A DNA stretch of 64,000 nt from an uncultured Clostridia bacterium (GCA_947624995.1 CANQMS010000006.1:1-64000); one strand, 5' to 3'; counted from the stretch's first letter, positions 43,190-50,765 are shown. Program-made: numbers and translations. Notes: generated by a model not told the origin, from the sequence alone.

Positions 43190-43489
43190 ATGATGGCAAC
43201 AAAAAGCGCAAATGTAACGGCACGTGTCCAGCCCGAGATCAAGCGGCAGGCGGAGGCGGTTTTGGAGAAGATCGGACTGCCCGTTTCGGTCCTGATAGAT
43301 ACCTTGTACAGGCAAATCATTATGACGGGCGGTGTTCCGTATTCTCTCACCGTGCCGAAGCTGCCTGCGAGAGACAGCATAACTTCAGAGCAGTTTGACG
43401 CGATGATGGAGAGGGGATATGATCAGGCGAAGTCCGGCGAGGGGCTGACCGCCGGTGAAGCCTTTGCCAAGATCCGCGAGGACATTTGA
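43190..43489 (+). CDS. RelB/DinJ-family antitoxin
   Basis: The 99-residue protein has the ribbon-helix-helix start of RelB/DinJ antitoxins (NVTARVQPEIKRQAEAVLEKIGL) and a C-terminal helical part (EQFDAMMERGYDQAKSGE) for toxin binding. Tandem ATGs at 43190 and 43193 follow AAAGG and CAGG. It precedes the toxin gene by 9 bases, and the promoter carries a near-perfect operator for its own DNA-binding domain. Confidence 0.9.
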   Translation: MMATKSANVTARVQPEIKRQAEAVLEKIGLPVSVLIDTLYRQIIMTGGVPYSLTVPKLPARDSITSEQFDAMMERGYDQAKSGEGLTAGEAFAKIREDI

Positions 43490-43498
43490 GTACGCGGT

Positions 43499-43840
43499 AT
43501 GAAGTATGAGGTGAAGCTGACAGCACAGGCAATTGAGCAGATCGAAGAAATTATACAGTATATTTCCAAGATCCTGCTCGCGCCGGAAATTGCGCGGAAA
43601 TGGACAGGCACCTTGCAATATGAAATCGAAAAGCTGGATTCTATGCCGTCAAGATATCCTCTTACAGAGGAAGAACCGTGGCACACGAGAGGGATCCGCA
43701 AAATGCCGGTTAAGAACTTTCTCGTTTACTATTTGGTGGACGAGGAAAATAAAACCGTGTGGATCACGGCGGTGATTTATGGGCGCAGAAATCAGATCGC
43801 GGCATTGTCGGATATGCCGGAAGACAGTATAGAGCGATAA
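43499..43840 (+). CDS. RelE/ParE-superfamily toxin
   Basis: The 113-residue protein has the RelE/ParE fold pattern: an N-terminal strand and helix (VKLTAQAIEQIEEIIQYIS), a central GIRKMPVKNFLVYYLVDEENK hairpin with basic residues, and the C-terminal VWITAVIYGRRNQ strand. Members are mRNA interferases or gyrase inhibitors; RelE and ParE types cannot be told apart here with confidence. It follows its antitoxin with no terminator, then a hairpin at 43871-43904. Confidence 0.88.
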   Translation: MKYEVKLTAQAIEQIEEIIQYISKILLAPEIARKWTGTLQYEIEKLDSMPSRYPLTEEEPWHTRGIRKMPVKNFLVYYLVDEENKTVWITAVIYGRRNQIAALSDMPEDSIER

Positions 43841-43870
43841 CCGAAACGACGCTGCCGGATCATCATTCAG

Positions 43871-43904
43871 GCTCCGAACCCTTTCTTTGAAAGGAATTCG
43901 GAGC
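43871..43904 (+). terminator. Hairpin after the toxin gene
   Basis: GCTCCGAA/TTCGGAGC outer arms and CCTTTC/GAAAGG inner arms form a strong stem. There is no good T-tract, so it may be a weak terminator or 3' protector. Confidence 0.45.
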
Positions 43905-43952
43905 TGAGCTTTGTACAGGTAGAATATTTGCGTAAAAAATTTCCGAAATGTA

Positions 43953-43982
43953 TTGACATATGGCGACGGCGCGTGGTAGTAT
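43953..43982 (+). promoter_or_regulatory. Promoter of a leader-peptide region
   Basis: TTGACA (43953-43958), 18-base spacer, TAGTAT (43977-43982). It drives a transcript with a 17-codon frame and two terminator-like hairpins. Confidence 0.65.
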
Positions 43983-44036
43983 AAAAATACCGACAGAGAT
44001 GGGTGGCGAAATTTTATGCAAAGGAGGAATATAGCC

Positions 44037-44090
44037 ATGAAAAACTCATATTTTTCGGACGTCTGCCTCCTTGCTTTCGTAAAACGGTAA
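44037..44090 (+). CDS. Possible leader peptide, 17 residues
   Basis: The frame reads MKNSYFSDVCLLAFVKR. It has an ideal AAAGGAGG site (44020-44027) 9 bases upstream and a good promoter, yet ends 24 bases before a terminator hairpin. This is the layout of a translated attenuator. No run of one amino acid is present, so classic amino-acid attenuation is unlikely. What it controls is unclear, because the next genes are a small doubtful frame and an unknown membrane protein. Confidence 0.5.
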   Translation: MKNSYFSDVCLLAFVKR

Positions 44091-44113
44091 GAGAGAGAAT
44101 ATAAAGTGCGGTT

Positions 44114-44140
44114 CGCGTCCGAATCTCGGGCGCGTTTTTT
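44114..44140 (+). terminator. Terminator-like hairpin after the 17-residue frame
   Basis: CGCGTCCGA (44114-44122) pairs with TCGGGCGCG (44126-44134), including one G-T pair, and runs into six Ts. Confidence 0.65.
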
Positions 44141-44157
44141 GTTTTCCGAAAAGAGCT

Positions 44158-44180
44158 CGCCCGCCGGGCGTTCTTTTTTT
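44158..44180 (+). terminator. Second terminator-like hairpin in tandem
   Basis: CGCCC (44158-44162) and GGGCG (44166-44170) form a short stem followed by TTCTTTTTTT. It is weaker than the preceding hairpin. Confidence 0.45.
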
Positions 44181-44268
44181 GCCGCGTAATGTAAAAATAT
44201 GAGTTAAAAGTAAAAAGAAGGGGGAAATGAAGAGACAGGGAATTTGCTTTGAAAGACAGGGGGTGATA

Positions 44269-44412
44269 ATGATGAAACGACTTAAATGTTATTTGCACGA
44301 TACGGATAACAACACCGCAGCCTGCAAGACTGCGGCATGGCTGCCGCGCAAAAGCGAGCTTACGGCGGGGATCTCGCATATGCGGCACGCGCGGCGTGTG
44401 AGGTGCGTCTAA
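44269..44412 (+). CDS. Small hypothetical protein, doubtful
   Basis: A 47-codon frame begins MMKRLKCYLHDTDNN and is basic and Cys/His-containing. GGGGGT lies a few bases before tandem ATGs at 44269 and 44272; an ATG at 44227 is also in frame. I recognise no family. It may be a real small protein downstream of the attenuator, or a chance frame. Confidence 0.3.
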   Translation: MMKRLKCYLHDTDNNTAACKTAAWLPRKSELTAGISHMRHARRVRCV

Positions 44413-44502
44413 ACCGGCGGTTGAGCTCGGCTAAACGAATAAGTTATTGATAAAATCGACCGAAGCCGATAAAATCGGAAAATGAAAGGACAGGTAAAAA
44501 AC

Positions 44503-45204
44503 ATGGATTACAAAGGACTGAAAAAATATTTCGAACCGAAAAACATGATCCCGCAGATCATAGGGGCGGTAATATGCGCCTTCGGCATATTTGTCGCCGT
44601 TGCGGATTTTATATATTTCGGCGTGCCGATAATAATTGTCGGCGTCTGCGTGATACTTTTCACGCGTGATTCGCGCGTCTCCGACGAGGAGGTGGACAGG
44701 ACGGCGGCGTCAAAGATAAAAGATCTTGACGGGCGGGCGCGCGCCGACATCGGTGTCCGCGAGCGCGATATGCGAGGCTTTATGCCGGAGACATTTTCGG
44801 GGTACGAGTTTACGGATGGCACAGCTGTCGCCCGTGGGCGCGACCGCAAGCTGCGCTCGGACAGATACGCGGCGGCGGAGCTCGTCTTCACGCAGGAGTG
44901 CATACACGCCTATGTTTACAGGTTCAGCCTTACAAAGGAGGAAGAATCCGAGCGGCGCGCCGTCATAAAATACTGTGACGTCGGCGACGCCGCCGTCACG
45001 GAGCGGACAGTCTCCGTCCGCGTTTCAAACGTGCCGAAGGGCGAGCGGGCGGAGGTGACCGTACATACGCTCGAGATCCTTGACGGCGCGGGCGAGCCGA
45101 TCATAGTGATCCCGGTCGGTGTGGGTGCGGACGTTGACAGAGTCGTTAAGAACATAAAGCGGCTTGCCGAAAGGGAAAGAGAAAAGGCAAAGAGCGATAC
45201 GTAA
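44503..45204 (+). CDS. Hypothetical membrane-anchored protein
   Basis: The 233-residue protein has two close membrane helices (about 20-40 and 42-60) near the N-terminus and a long charged cytoplasmic-looking domain without Cys clusters or known motifs. I do not recognise it. The ATG at 44503 follows AAAGGACAGG; an in-frame ATG at 44482 is possible. It may be regulated by the leader-peptide region starting at 43953. Confidence 0.6.
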   Translation: MDYKGLKKYFEPKNMIPQIIGAVICAFGIFVAVADFIYFGVPIIIVGVCVILFTRDSRVSDEEVDRTAASKIKDLDGRARADIGVRERDMRGFMPETFSGYEFTDGTAVARGRDRKLRSDRYAAAELVFTQECIHAYVYRFSLTKEEESERRAVIKYCDVGDAAVTERTVSVRVSNVPKGERAEVTVHTLEILDGAGEPIIVIPVGVGADVDRVVKNIKRLAEREREKAKSDT

Positions 45205-45291
45205 CAGAGGAAAAACCGCCGGTATGCCGGAGAGGATGGGATTTTTATCGGAAAAACTCTGCGTTTTTCGCTTTATTGTTGCTCCCGACCG

Positions 45292-45320
45292 TTGATTTTC
45301 ACTTAATATTAGTGTATAAT
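45292..45320 (+). promoter_or_regulatory. Promoter of the ribokinase-like gene
   Basis: TTGATT (45292-45297), 17-base spacer, TATAAT (45315-45320). Confidence 0.8.
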
Positions 45321-45358
45321 TGACATATAAGTACGACTTTGCCGGGGAGGATCATGAG

Positions 45359-46291
45359 ATGAAGCCAAGAATACTCGCGATAAGTCCGACCGATATGGAA
45401 TTTGTGCAGCGCACGGAGGTTTTTCCCGAGGCGGGAGAGACCGTTGTCGGCAGCTCGTATGACAACATTCCGGGCGGCGAAGGCGCGGAATTCGCGGTCA
45501 CGCTGACGATGCTGGGCGCGGAATGCATCCTCTGCTCGCGCGTCGGCGCGGACAGCAACGGGCAGCGTCTCCGCGCGCAGTTCCGCGAAATGGGAATAGA
45601 CACGCGCTTCATGAGCATGGACCGCCGCGCCGCGACGGGGCTCGTCTCCGCGATAACAGACGCGACCGGCGCTGTGCGCCGCGTCTCATTCCCGGGTGCA
45701 AACCTTTTGATCTCGGCAGCCGACACCGAGGATGCGTTCACCTCCATCCCGGACGCGGCGATAATCTCGCTGCGCTCACCGGACAAGATAGTGACGTCCG
45801 TCTCCGAATACGCGGCGCGGAAAAAGATACCGCTGATGATAGACGGCGGTCCGAAAAATCCCGATTTCCAGCTCAACAGGCTGTTCCCCTGCGAGATATT
45901 CACGCCGGACGAGGAGGAGCTCCTCGCATTCACCGGCATTGCTCCGTCGAACACCGAAAACTGCCTGCGCTCCGTCATAAGGCTGTCCTCGCTCGTGAAG
46001 GCGAAGTATTATATCATAAAAATGGGCGACCGCGGCGCCTTCCTCTACGACGGCAAATATTATAACGTCGTCTTGCCGATAAACGTCGACGCGGCGGACA
46101 CCGCCTGCGCCGGCAGCGTGTTTGATGCGGCGCTGATGACGGAATACGTTCGCTCCGGGGACATCATGCGCTCCGTACACTACGCGAACGCGGCGGCGGC
46201 GCTGACGGTCTCGCGCCACGGCAGCCTCGATTCGATCCCGACGGGGGAGGAGCTCTCGTCGTTCATCGAAGAGCGCGGCATACAGCTTTAA
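45359..46291 (+). CDS. PfkB/ribokinase-fold protein lacking the catalytic Asp
   Basis: The 310-residue protein has the ribokinase fold from end to end, including IPGGEGAEFAVTLTMLGAE near the N-terminus and IIKMGDRGAFLYDG later. The anion-hole motif normally reading DTxGAGD is DTACAGS here, so the catalytic Asp is Ser253 (checked on the DNA). The N-terminal GGKGAN motif also reads GGEGAE. It is therefore probably a non-kinase or altered sugar-binding relative. The ATG at 45359 follows GGGGAGG and a consensus promoter; it lies 9 bases before ruvX. Confidence 0.8.
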   Translation: MKPRILAISPTDMEFVQRTEVFPEAGETVVGSSYDNIPGGEGAEFAVTLTMLGAECILCSRVGADSNGQRLRAQFREMGIDTRFMSMDRRAATGLVSAITDATGAVRRVSFPGANLLISAADTEDAFTSIPDAAIISLRSPDKIVTSVSEYAARKKIPLMIDGGPKNPDFQLNRLFPCEIFTPDEEELLAFTGIAPSNTENCLRSVIRLSSLVKAKYYIIKMGDRGAFLYDGKYYNVVLPINVDAADTACAGSVFDAALMTEYVRSGDIMRSVHYANAAAALTVSRHGSLDSIPTGEELSSFIEERGIQL

Positions 46292-46300
46292 AAATCGAAG

Positions 46301-46726
46301 ATGAAGAAGCGGATACTCGGCGTCGACTACGGCGACGCGAGGACGGGGATGGCGATATCGGATGCGACCGGGCTCATTGCCACGGGCGTCGGCGTCATAA
46401 AGTCGTCCGGAATGAGAAAAACGGCGGCGGCGGTAGCGGAGGCAGTCCGAAAATACGGGGCGGAGCTCGTCGTCATCGGATGCCCGTACAATATGGATGG
46501 CAGCGAGGGCGCGCGGGCGGAAAAAGCGAGGGTGTTTGCCGAGATGGTCGGCGGGCTCTGCGGCGTGCCTGTCGAGATTTATGACGAAAGGCTGACGACA
46601 GTCGAAGCATACGAGATCATGGACAGGACTGGGACGCACGGCAAAAAACGGCGCGACCGCGTCGACGAGCTCGCGGCGGAAATAATACTTCAGGATTATC
46701 TCGACGAGCAGAGACGGGAAAGTTAA
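46301..46726 (+). CDS. ruvX: Putative pre-16S rRNA nuclease / Holliday junction resolvase YqgF
   Basis: The 141-residue protein has the RNase H-like YqgF fold: ILGVDYGDARTGMAISD with the first catalytic Asp, VVIGCPYNMDGSEG, and DERLTTVEAYEIM plus the C-terminal DRVDELAAEIILQDYL. It is implicated in pre-16S rRNA processing and earlier proposed as a resolvase. It follows the ribokinase-like gene by 9 bases with only a weak ribosome site, suggesting coupling. Its usual partners ireB and DUF1292 lie elsewhere in the window. Confidence 0.92.
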   Translation: MKKRILGVDYGDARTGMAISDATGLIATGVGVIKSSGMRKTAAAVAEAVRKYGAELVVIGCPYNMDGSEGARAEKARVFAEMVGGLCGVPVEIYDERLTTVEAYEIMDRTGTHGKKRRDRVDELAAEIILQDYLDEQRRES

Positions 46727-46773
46727 TCATACGCATAAAACACGAATTTGCAGGCAATATAAGCAAAAACAGA

Positions 46774-46808
46774 CGAGCCGATGCTGGGAGCATCGGCTCG
46801 ATTTCTCA
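46774..46808 (+). terminator. Terminator after ruvX
   Basis: CGAGCCGATGCT (46774-46785) pairs exactly with AGCATCGGCTCG (46789-46800). The T-tract is short, and the stem may serve both converging genes. Confidence 0.7.
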
Positions 46809-46837
46809 TGTATTGAAAATAAGTTATAAAAGACGCC

Positions 46838-47386
46838 CTAAATCTGCTTCAGCTTTTCGGCAAGTGCCTGCATATCCGTTAACATATCCTCTTTCTTGCG
46901 CGGGTCGCGCAGGAGCGCCGAGGGATGATAGAATGCGGACATCTCGAACCTGCCGCGCCTGAACCAGACGCCGTGCTCCTGCGTGATCTTGAAGTCCGGC
47001 TTGATGAGCCGCATCGCGGCGATGCGCCCGAGGCAGACGATGATCTTCGGCTCGATGATGCGAACCTGCTCGCGCAGATACGGCATGCAGGCGTCCTCTT
47101 CGTCGGGCAGCGGGTCGCGGTTCTTCGGCGGGCGGCATTTTAAGATGTTTGCTATGTAGACCGAGTCGCGGTCGATGCCGACGGCGGCAAGGTACGAGTC
47201 GAGGAGCTTTCCCGCCCGCCCGACGAAGGGGATCCCGGAGAGGTCCTCCTGCTCGCCGGGCGCCTCCCCGACGAACATGAGGTCGGCGGACTCGTTCCCG
47301 ACGCCGAAGACGATGTTCGTCCGGGTCGGGGCGAGCCTGCATTTATCGCACGCGGCACAGCTCTGCCGCAGAGTTTCAATATCCAT
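46838..47386 (-). CDS. Uracil-DNA glycosylase, family 4 (iron-sulfur)
   Basis: The 182-residue protein is a family-4 UDG: CAACDKC and later KCRPPKNRDP with a following Cys supply the [4Fe-4S] ligands, GEAPGEQEDLSG is motif 1 and YHPSALLRDP is the catalytic His motif. It removes uracil from DNA. It is a single-gene unit; its promoter region contains a perfect 7-base inverted repeat (47410-47430) that may be an operator. Confidence 0.93.
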   Translation of the reverse strand: MDIETLRQSCAACDKCRLAPTRTNIVFGVGNESADLMFVGEAPGEQEDLSGIPFVGRAGKLLDSYLAAVGIDRDSVYIANILKCRPPKNRDPLPDEEDACMPYLREQVRIIEPKIIVCLGRIAAMRLIKPDFKITQEHGVWFRRGRFEMSAFYHPSALLRDPRKKEDMLTDMQALAEKLKQI

Positions 47387-47409
47387 AACGTCACCGCCTG
47401 TTTTTCTCT

Positions 47410-47430
47410 ATGGTACGTATATTGTACCAT
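47410..47430. promoter_or_regulatory. Inverted repeat overlapping the UDG promoter
   Basis: ATGGTAC (47410-47416) and GTACCAT (47424-47430) flank GTATATT. On the minus strand the right half contains the TACAAT -10 box of the glycosylase gene. Confidence 0.5.
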
Positions 47431-47486
47431 ATCCGGACGGATTTGTCGCGCTTTTTTCAAAAAATGATTTTTTCTGATCTATTGCT

Positions 47487-48155
47487 TTATCTGCTTTTAA
47501 GATATCGCAGTGCGTCGGAGAGGCTGCCGATCTCGTCTATCAGTCCGCAAGCGACCGCCTCACCTCCGTCGATGATCGTGCCGACGTCGTTGGCGAGTTC
47601 GTCCGTATTGAGCATGAGGCGGCGGAGGTCGTCGGCGCTTATGCGTGAATGCGCGGTGATGAAGCCGATGATGCGTTCCTGCATACGGCGCAGGTACGCG
47701 TATGTCTGCGGAACGCCGATGACGGTGCCGTTCATACGGACGGGGTGCAGCGTCATCGTCGCGGACGGAACGATAAACGAGCGGTCCGCGGCAACCGCGA
47801 GCGGCACGCCGATGCTGTGTCCGCCGCCGAGAACGACGGATGCCGTCGGCTTTGAGAGTCCGGCGATGAGCTCCGAGATCGCAAGTCCGGCTTCAACGTC
47901 GCCGCCCATCGTGTTTATGAGCAGGAGTATACCTTTTATCTTCGGATCGTCCTCGGCGTCCGCGATTATCGGGATCACGTGCTCGTATTTCGTTGCCTTT
48001 TGCCCTTCTCCGAGCGCGTAGTGCCCCTCGATCTGCCCGATTATCGTCATCACGCGTATGTGTCCGCCGTCGGCGGTCACCGTGCCGAAGTCCTCGACCT
48101 CGCCGCGCATGTCCTCGCTCATCGCGCCGTTTTTTTCTTCTTTTTCCGTTTCCAC
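47487..48155 (-). CDS. TepA/ClpP-like serine protease (S14 family)
   Basis: The 222-residue protein has the ClpP fold with nucleophile Ser in GGGHSIGVPLA and His in TMTLHPVRM, and matches the TepA (YmfB) branch, once called translocation-enhancing protein. It probably degrades peptides in the cytoplasm without a Clp ATPase partner adjacent. The start is GTG at 48155, with AAGGGG upstream. It stands alone between the leftward UDG gene and the divergent pduL gene. Confidence 0.88.
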   Translation of the reverse strand: METEKEEKNGAMSEDMRGEVEDFGTVTADGGHIRVMTIIGQIEGHYALGEGQKATKYEHVIPIIADAEDDPKIKGILLLINTMGGDVEAGLAISELIAGLSKPTASVVLGGGHSIGVPLAVAADRSFIVPSATMTLHPVRMNGTVIGVPQTYAYLRRMQERIIGFITAHSRISADDLRRLMLNTDELANDVGTIIDGGEAVACGLIDEIGSLSDALRYLKSR

Positions 48156-48211
48156 GTTTATGCGTCCCCTTTAAAAAACAACATATCCGGGACATATTAT
48201 TCCGCCGGCAC

Positions 48212-48240
48212 TTGTTTTTTATGCGCGGGTGTGATATACT
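48212..48240 (+). promoter_or_regulatory. Promoter of pduL
   Basis: TTGTTT (48212-48217), 17-base spacer, TATACT (48235-48240). Confidence 0.6.
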
Positions 48241-48274
48241 TATGGAAGAAAAAAGAAAGGTTCGGTATTTATAA

Positions 48275-48850
48275 ATGGCAAAAAAAGTTTTGGTCGAAAC
48301 GTCCGCCCGCCACGTCCATCTGACGGTTGAGGATATCGAAACGCTGTTCGGCAAGGGACATGAGCTCACCGTCAAGAAGATGCTCTCCCAGCCCGGTCAA
48401 TTTGCGTGCGAAGAAAAGGTGACCGTCGTCGGTCCGAAGAAGTCGATAGAGAGAGTCAGCATACTCGGACCGGCACGCTCCGCGTCTCAGGTCGAGGTCT
48501 CCCTCACAGACGCGAGAACTCTCGGGGTCGACGCTCCCGTCCGCGAAAGCGGGGATCTTGCAGGCAGCGCGCCGTGCAAGCTCATAGGTCCGTGCGGTGA
48601 GGTCGAGCTCTCCGAGGGCGTCATCGCCGCGAAGCGCCACATCCATTTCACGCCCGAGGATGCCGAGGAGTTCGGCATAAAGGACAAGGATATCGTCAAG
48701 GTGAAGATCGACTCGAACGGTCGCTCCCTCGTGTTTGACGACGTTATCTGCCGCGTCAGCAAGTCATACGCACTCGCAATGCACATCGACACCGACGAGG
48801 CGAACGCCGCCTGCGCGTTCGGCGAGTGCTACGGCGAGATCGTGAAGTAA
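48275..48850 (+). CDS. pduL: Phosphate propanoyltransferase (PduL-type phosphotransacylase)
   Basis: The 191-residue protein has both PduL domains with their zinc-site His motifs: SARHVHLT near the start and AAKRHIHFTPEDA near residue 114. It interconverts acyl-CoA and acyl phosphate. Microcompartment PduLs carry an N-terminal encapsulation helix; here the protein starts directly with VLVETSARHVHL, and no shell genes are present. It probably serves as the housekeeping Pta, with acetate kinase encoded elsewhere. Confidence 0.93.
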   Translation: MAKKVLVETSARHVHLTVEDIETLFGKGHELTVKKMLSQPGQFACEEKVTVVGPKKSIERVSILGPARSASQVEVSLTDARTLGVDAPVRESGDLAGSAPCKLIGPCGEVELSEGVIAAKRHIHFTPEDAEEFGIKDKDIVKVKIDSNGRSLVFDDVICRVSKSYALAMHIDTDEANAACAFGECYGEIVK

Positions 48851-48869
48851 GGGATTGTTTAAAAGATAT

Positions 48870-48905
48870 GCGAGGGGAAACTTTCAAGAGAAAGTTTCCC
48901 CTCGC
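48870..48905 (+). repeat. Gene-end hairpin repeat, pduL side
   Basis: GCGAGGGGAAACTTTC (48870-48885) and its exact complement (48890-48905), followed on the right by CTTTCAAAGCTTTTTA. It is oriented with the rightward pduL gene. Confidence 0.8.
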
Positions 48906-48959
48906 GCTCCCTTTCAAAGCTTTTTACTTTTTAAGTCAATAAAGATTTTTGAAGGTGGG

Positions 48960-48997
48960 TCCGGGAGGGAACTTTTTTTAAAAAGTTCCCTCCCGGA
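48960..48997 (-). repeat. Gene-end hairpin repeat, desulfurase side
   Basis: TCCGGGAGGGAACTTTTT (48960-48977) and its exact complement (48980-48997), with the flank TAAAGATTTTTGAAGGTGGG on the left. It mirrors the neighbouring copy and faces the leftward desulfurase gene. Confidence 0.8.
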
Positions 48998-49004
48998 AAT
49001 ATTA

Positions 49005-50150
49005 TTATCTTATCTTAGCAAGCGTGCGGACGCCTTCGGCGAGGGCGGCGGCGAGGGCGTCTATTTCGTCCTCGGTCGTCTCGCGGGAGAGGCTGACGCG
49101 GACCGTCGTGTCGGCGTCGCGCTCGGTGAGACCGAACGCGAGCAGCGCGCGGCTGACGGTGCGCGAGTGTGTCGAGCAGGCGGAGCCGCTCGATATGCAG
49201 ATATCGCGCGAGGAAAGAAAGTTGAGCGCCGTCTCGCTCTTGATCCCCGGAAGCGTCAGGGAGAGGATGTGCGGGGCTGAGACGGGCGGCAGATTCGGAC
49301 GTATGCCGAGATGCATAACGGACGATATCGCTCGCTCGCGCAGCGCGCGCATATGCTCGGTGTCATCGGAACACGTCTTTGACGCGCGCTCAGCGGCGGC
49401 GGCAAAGCCGAGGACGGCGGGGACGTTGACGGTGCCGGAGCGCAGCCCGCTCTCCTGCCCGCCGCCGTAGATGACGGGGGCGAGCGCGCGCAGCTTCAGG
49501 ATGCGCGGAGCGACATAGAGCGCGCCCGCGCCCTTCGGTCCGTGAATTTTGTGCGCGCTCACGGTGATGAGGTCCGCGCCGAGCGAGGATGCGGTGAAGG
49601 GCATCTTCATATATGCCTGAACGGCGTCGCAGTGGCAGACGGCGGACGGGACGGCGGCGCGGACGGCGCGGAACGCGCCCTCAACGTCGTAGCGCGCGCC
49701 CGTCTCGCTGTTGACGAGCATAAGCGAGCAGAGCACGGTGTCCGGCGTGAGGGCGGCGCGCAGCGCATCCATGTCGAGGACGCCGCCTCGCGTCGGGACG
49801 GTGACGAGTTCGAATCCCTCCTTCTCCGCCTCTTCGGCGGATGCTCGGACGGAGGCGTGTTCACCCTCGGTGATGATGACGCGCCCGCGGCGCGCTTTCG
49901 AGCGGCTGACGCCGAGCACGGCGAGGTCGTTCGCCTCGGTGCCGCTCGCGGTAAAGACGAGGGCGCCGTCGCGGCGGACGCCGAGCGTGGAAAGTATGAG
50001 CGCGCGCGCCGCGTCAAGTCGGCGGCGCGCGTCAAGCCCCTTTTTATGTACTGAGGAGGGGTTCCCCCAATCTTCCGTAAGCGCCGCCGCGACGGCGTCC
50101 GCCGCCTCACGGCACGGGCGCGTCGTCGCGGCGCAGTCAAGATATATCAT
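49005..50150 (-). CDS. Cysteine desulfurase (NifS/IscS family)
   Basis: The 381-residue PLP enzyme has the cofactor Lys201 in SAHKIHGPKG, the His cluster GEHAS and active-site Cys325 in SSGSACSTHSR. It removes sulfur from cysteine as a bound persulfide. No iscU or sufU is adjacent, so it may serve tRNA thiolation: the short ThiI at 30174 lacks a rhodanese domain and needs such a partner. It starts 12 bases after the preceding lipoprotein gene, suggesting co-transcription. Confidence 0.93.
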   Translation of the reverse strand: MIYLDCAATTRPCREAADAVAAALTEDWGNPSSVHKKGLDARRRLDAARALILSTLGVRRDGALVFTASGTEANDLAVLGVSRSKARRGRVIITEGEHASVRASAEEAEKEGFELVTVPTRGGVLDMDALRAALTPDTVLCSLMLVNSETGARYDVEGAFRAVRAAVPSAVCHCDAVQAYMKMPFTASSLGADLITVSAHKIHGPKGAGALYVAPRILKLRALAPVIYGGGQESGLRSGTVNVPAVLGFAAAAERASKTCSDDTEHMRALRERAISSVMHLGIRPNLPPVSAPHILSLTLPGIKSETALNFLSSRDICISSGSACSTHSRTVSRALLAFGLTERDADTTVRVSLSRETTEDEIDALAAALAEGVRTLAKIR

Positions 50151-50162
50151 GATTCCGACCCG

Positions 50163-50687
50163 TCAGCGGAACGCGAAGTTCGATATCATGTCGGAGAATT
50201 CCTCCGCGTGGGACTCGTACTTGTCGGGCGTCGTCGTAAACGTCAGGACGTATACCATGCCCCAGTGCAGACACGCGCACTGAACGTATTTGAATTCGTT
50301 CTCGCCGAGCTTTGCCGTGTACGTATACTTGTTCGCGGCGACGCCGCCGAGCGTCGTCGTCTCGGTGTTTTCGAGCTTGAAGTCGTCGAAGACGAGGTTA
50401 AATTCGTCCTCGTACAGCTCCCACCACGAATCAAGCGTCGTTGACGCGTCGACATTCCACGCCATGACGGTCACGTTCGTCGAATCGCTGTTCGAGCAGT
50501 AGGCGCCGACGGCGCCCGTCGACATCGAATCCGTCCACTCCTCGGGGACGATGAGATCGACGCCTATCGTTTCACTTTCGATGCGGCGCATCCCGTCCGG
50601 AACGGTCGTGTCGCGCTTCTGGCACGCGGTGAGAGCGACCGCCGCGAGCATCACGGCGGCGAGTAACATTGACAGCTTTCTTTTCAT
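50163..50687 (-). CDS. Small lipoprotein, PsbP/DcrB-like
   Basis: The 174-residue protein has a lipoprotein signal with lipobox LTAC (Cys22) and a domain beginning SETIGVDLIVPEEWTDS, with the strand/helix layout of PsbP/DUF1795-like proteins. It should be tethered to the outside of the membrane; function is unknown. GAGGG precedes the ATG. It lies upstream of the cysteine desulfurase, apparently in one transcript, though no functional link is obvious. Confidence 0.75.
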   Translation of the reverse strand: MKRKLSMLLAAVMLAAVALTACQKRDTTVPDGMRRIESETIGVDLIVPEEWTDSMSTGAVGAYCSNSDSTNVTVMAWNVDASTTLDSWWELYEDEFNLVFDDFKLENTETTTLGGVAANKYTYTAKLGENEFKYVQCACLHWGMVYVLTFTTTPDKYESHAEEFSDMISNFAFR

Positions 50688-50765
50688 TATTTATCCCTCT
50701 TCGGTTTATTTAAAACGAAGGCAAAAATCGTCTTTCCTATATTATATAACCGCGACCGCCGCTTG

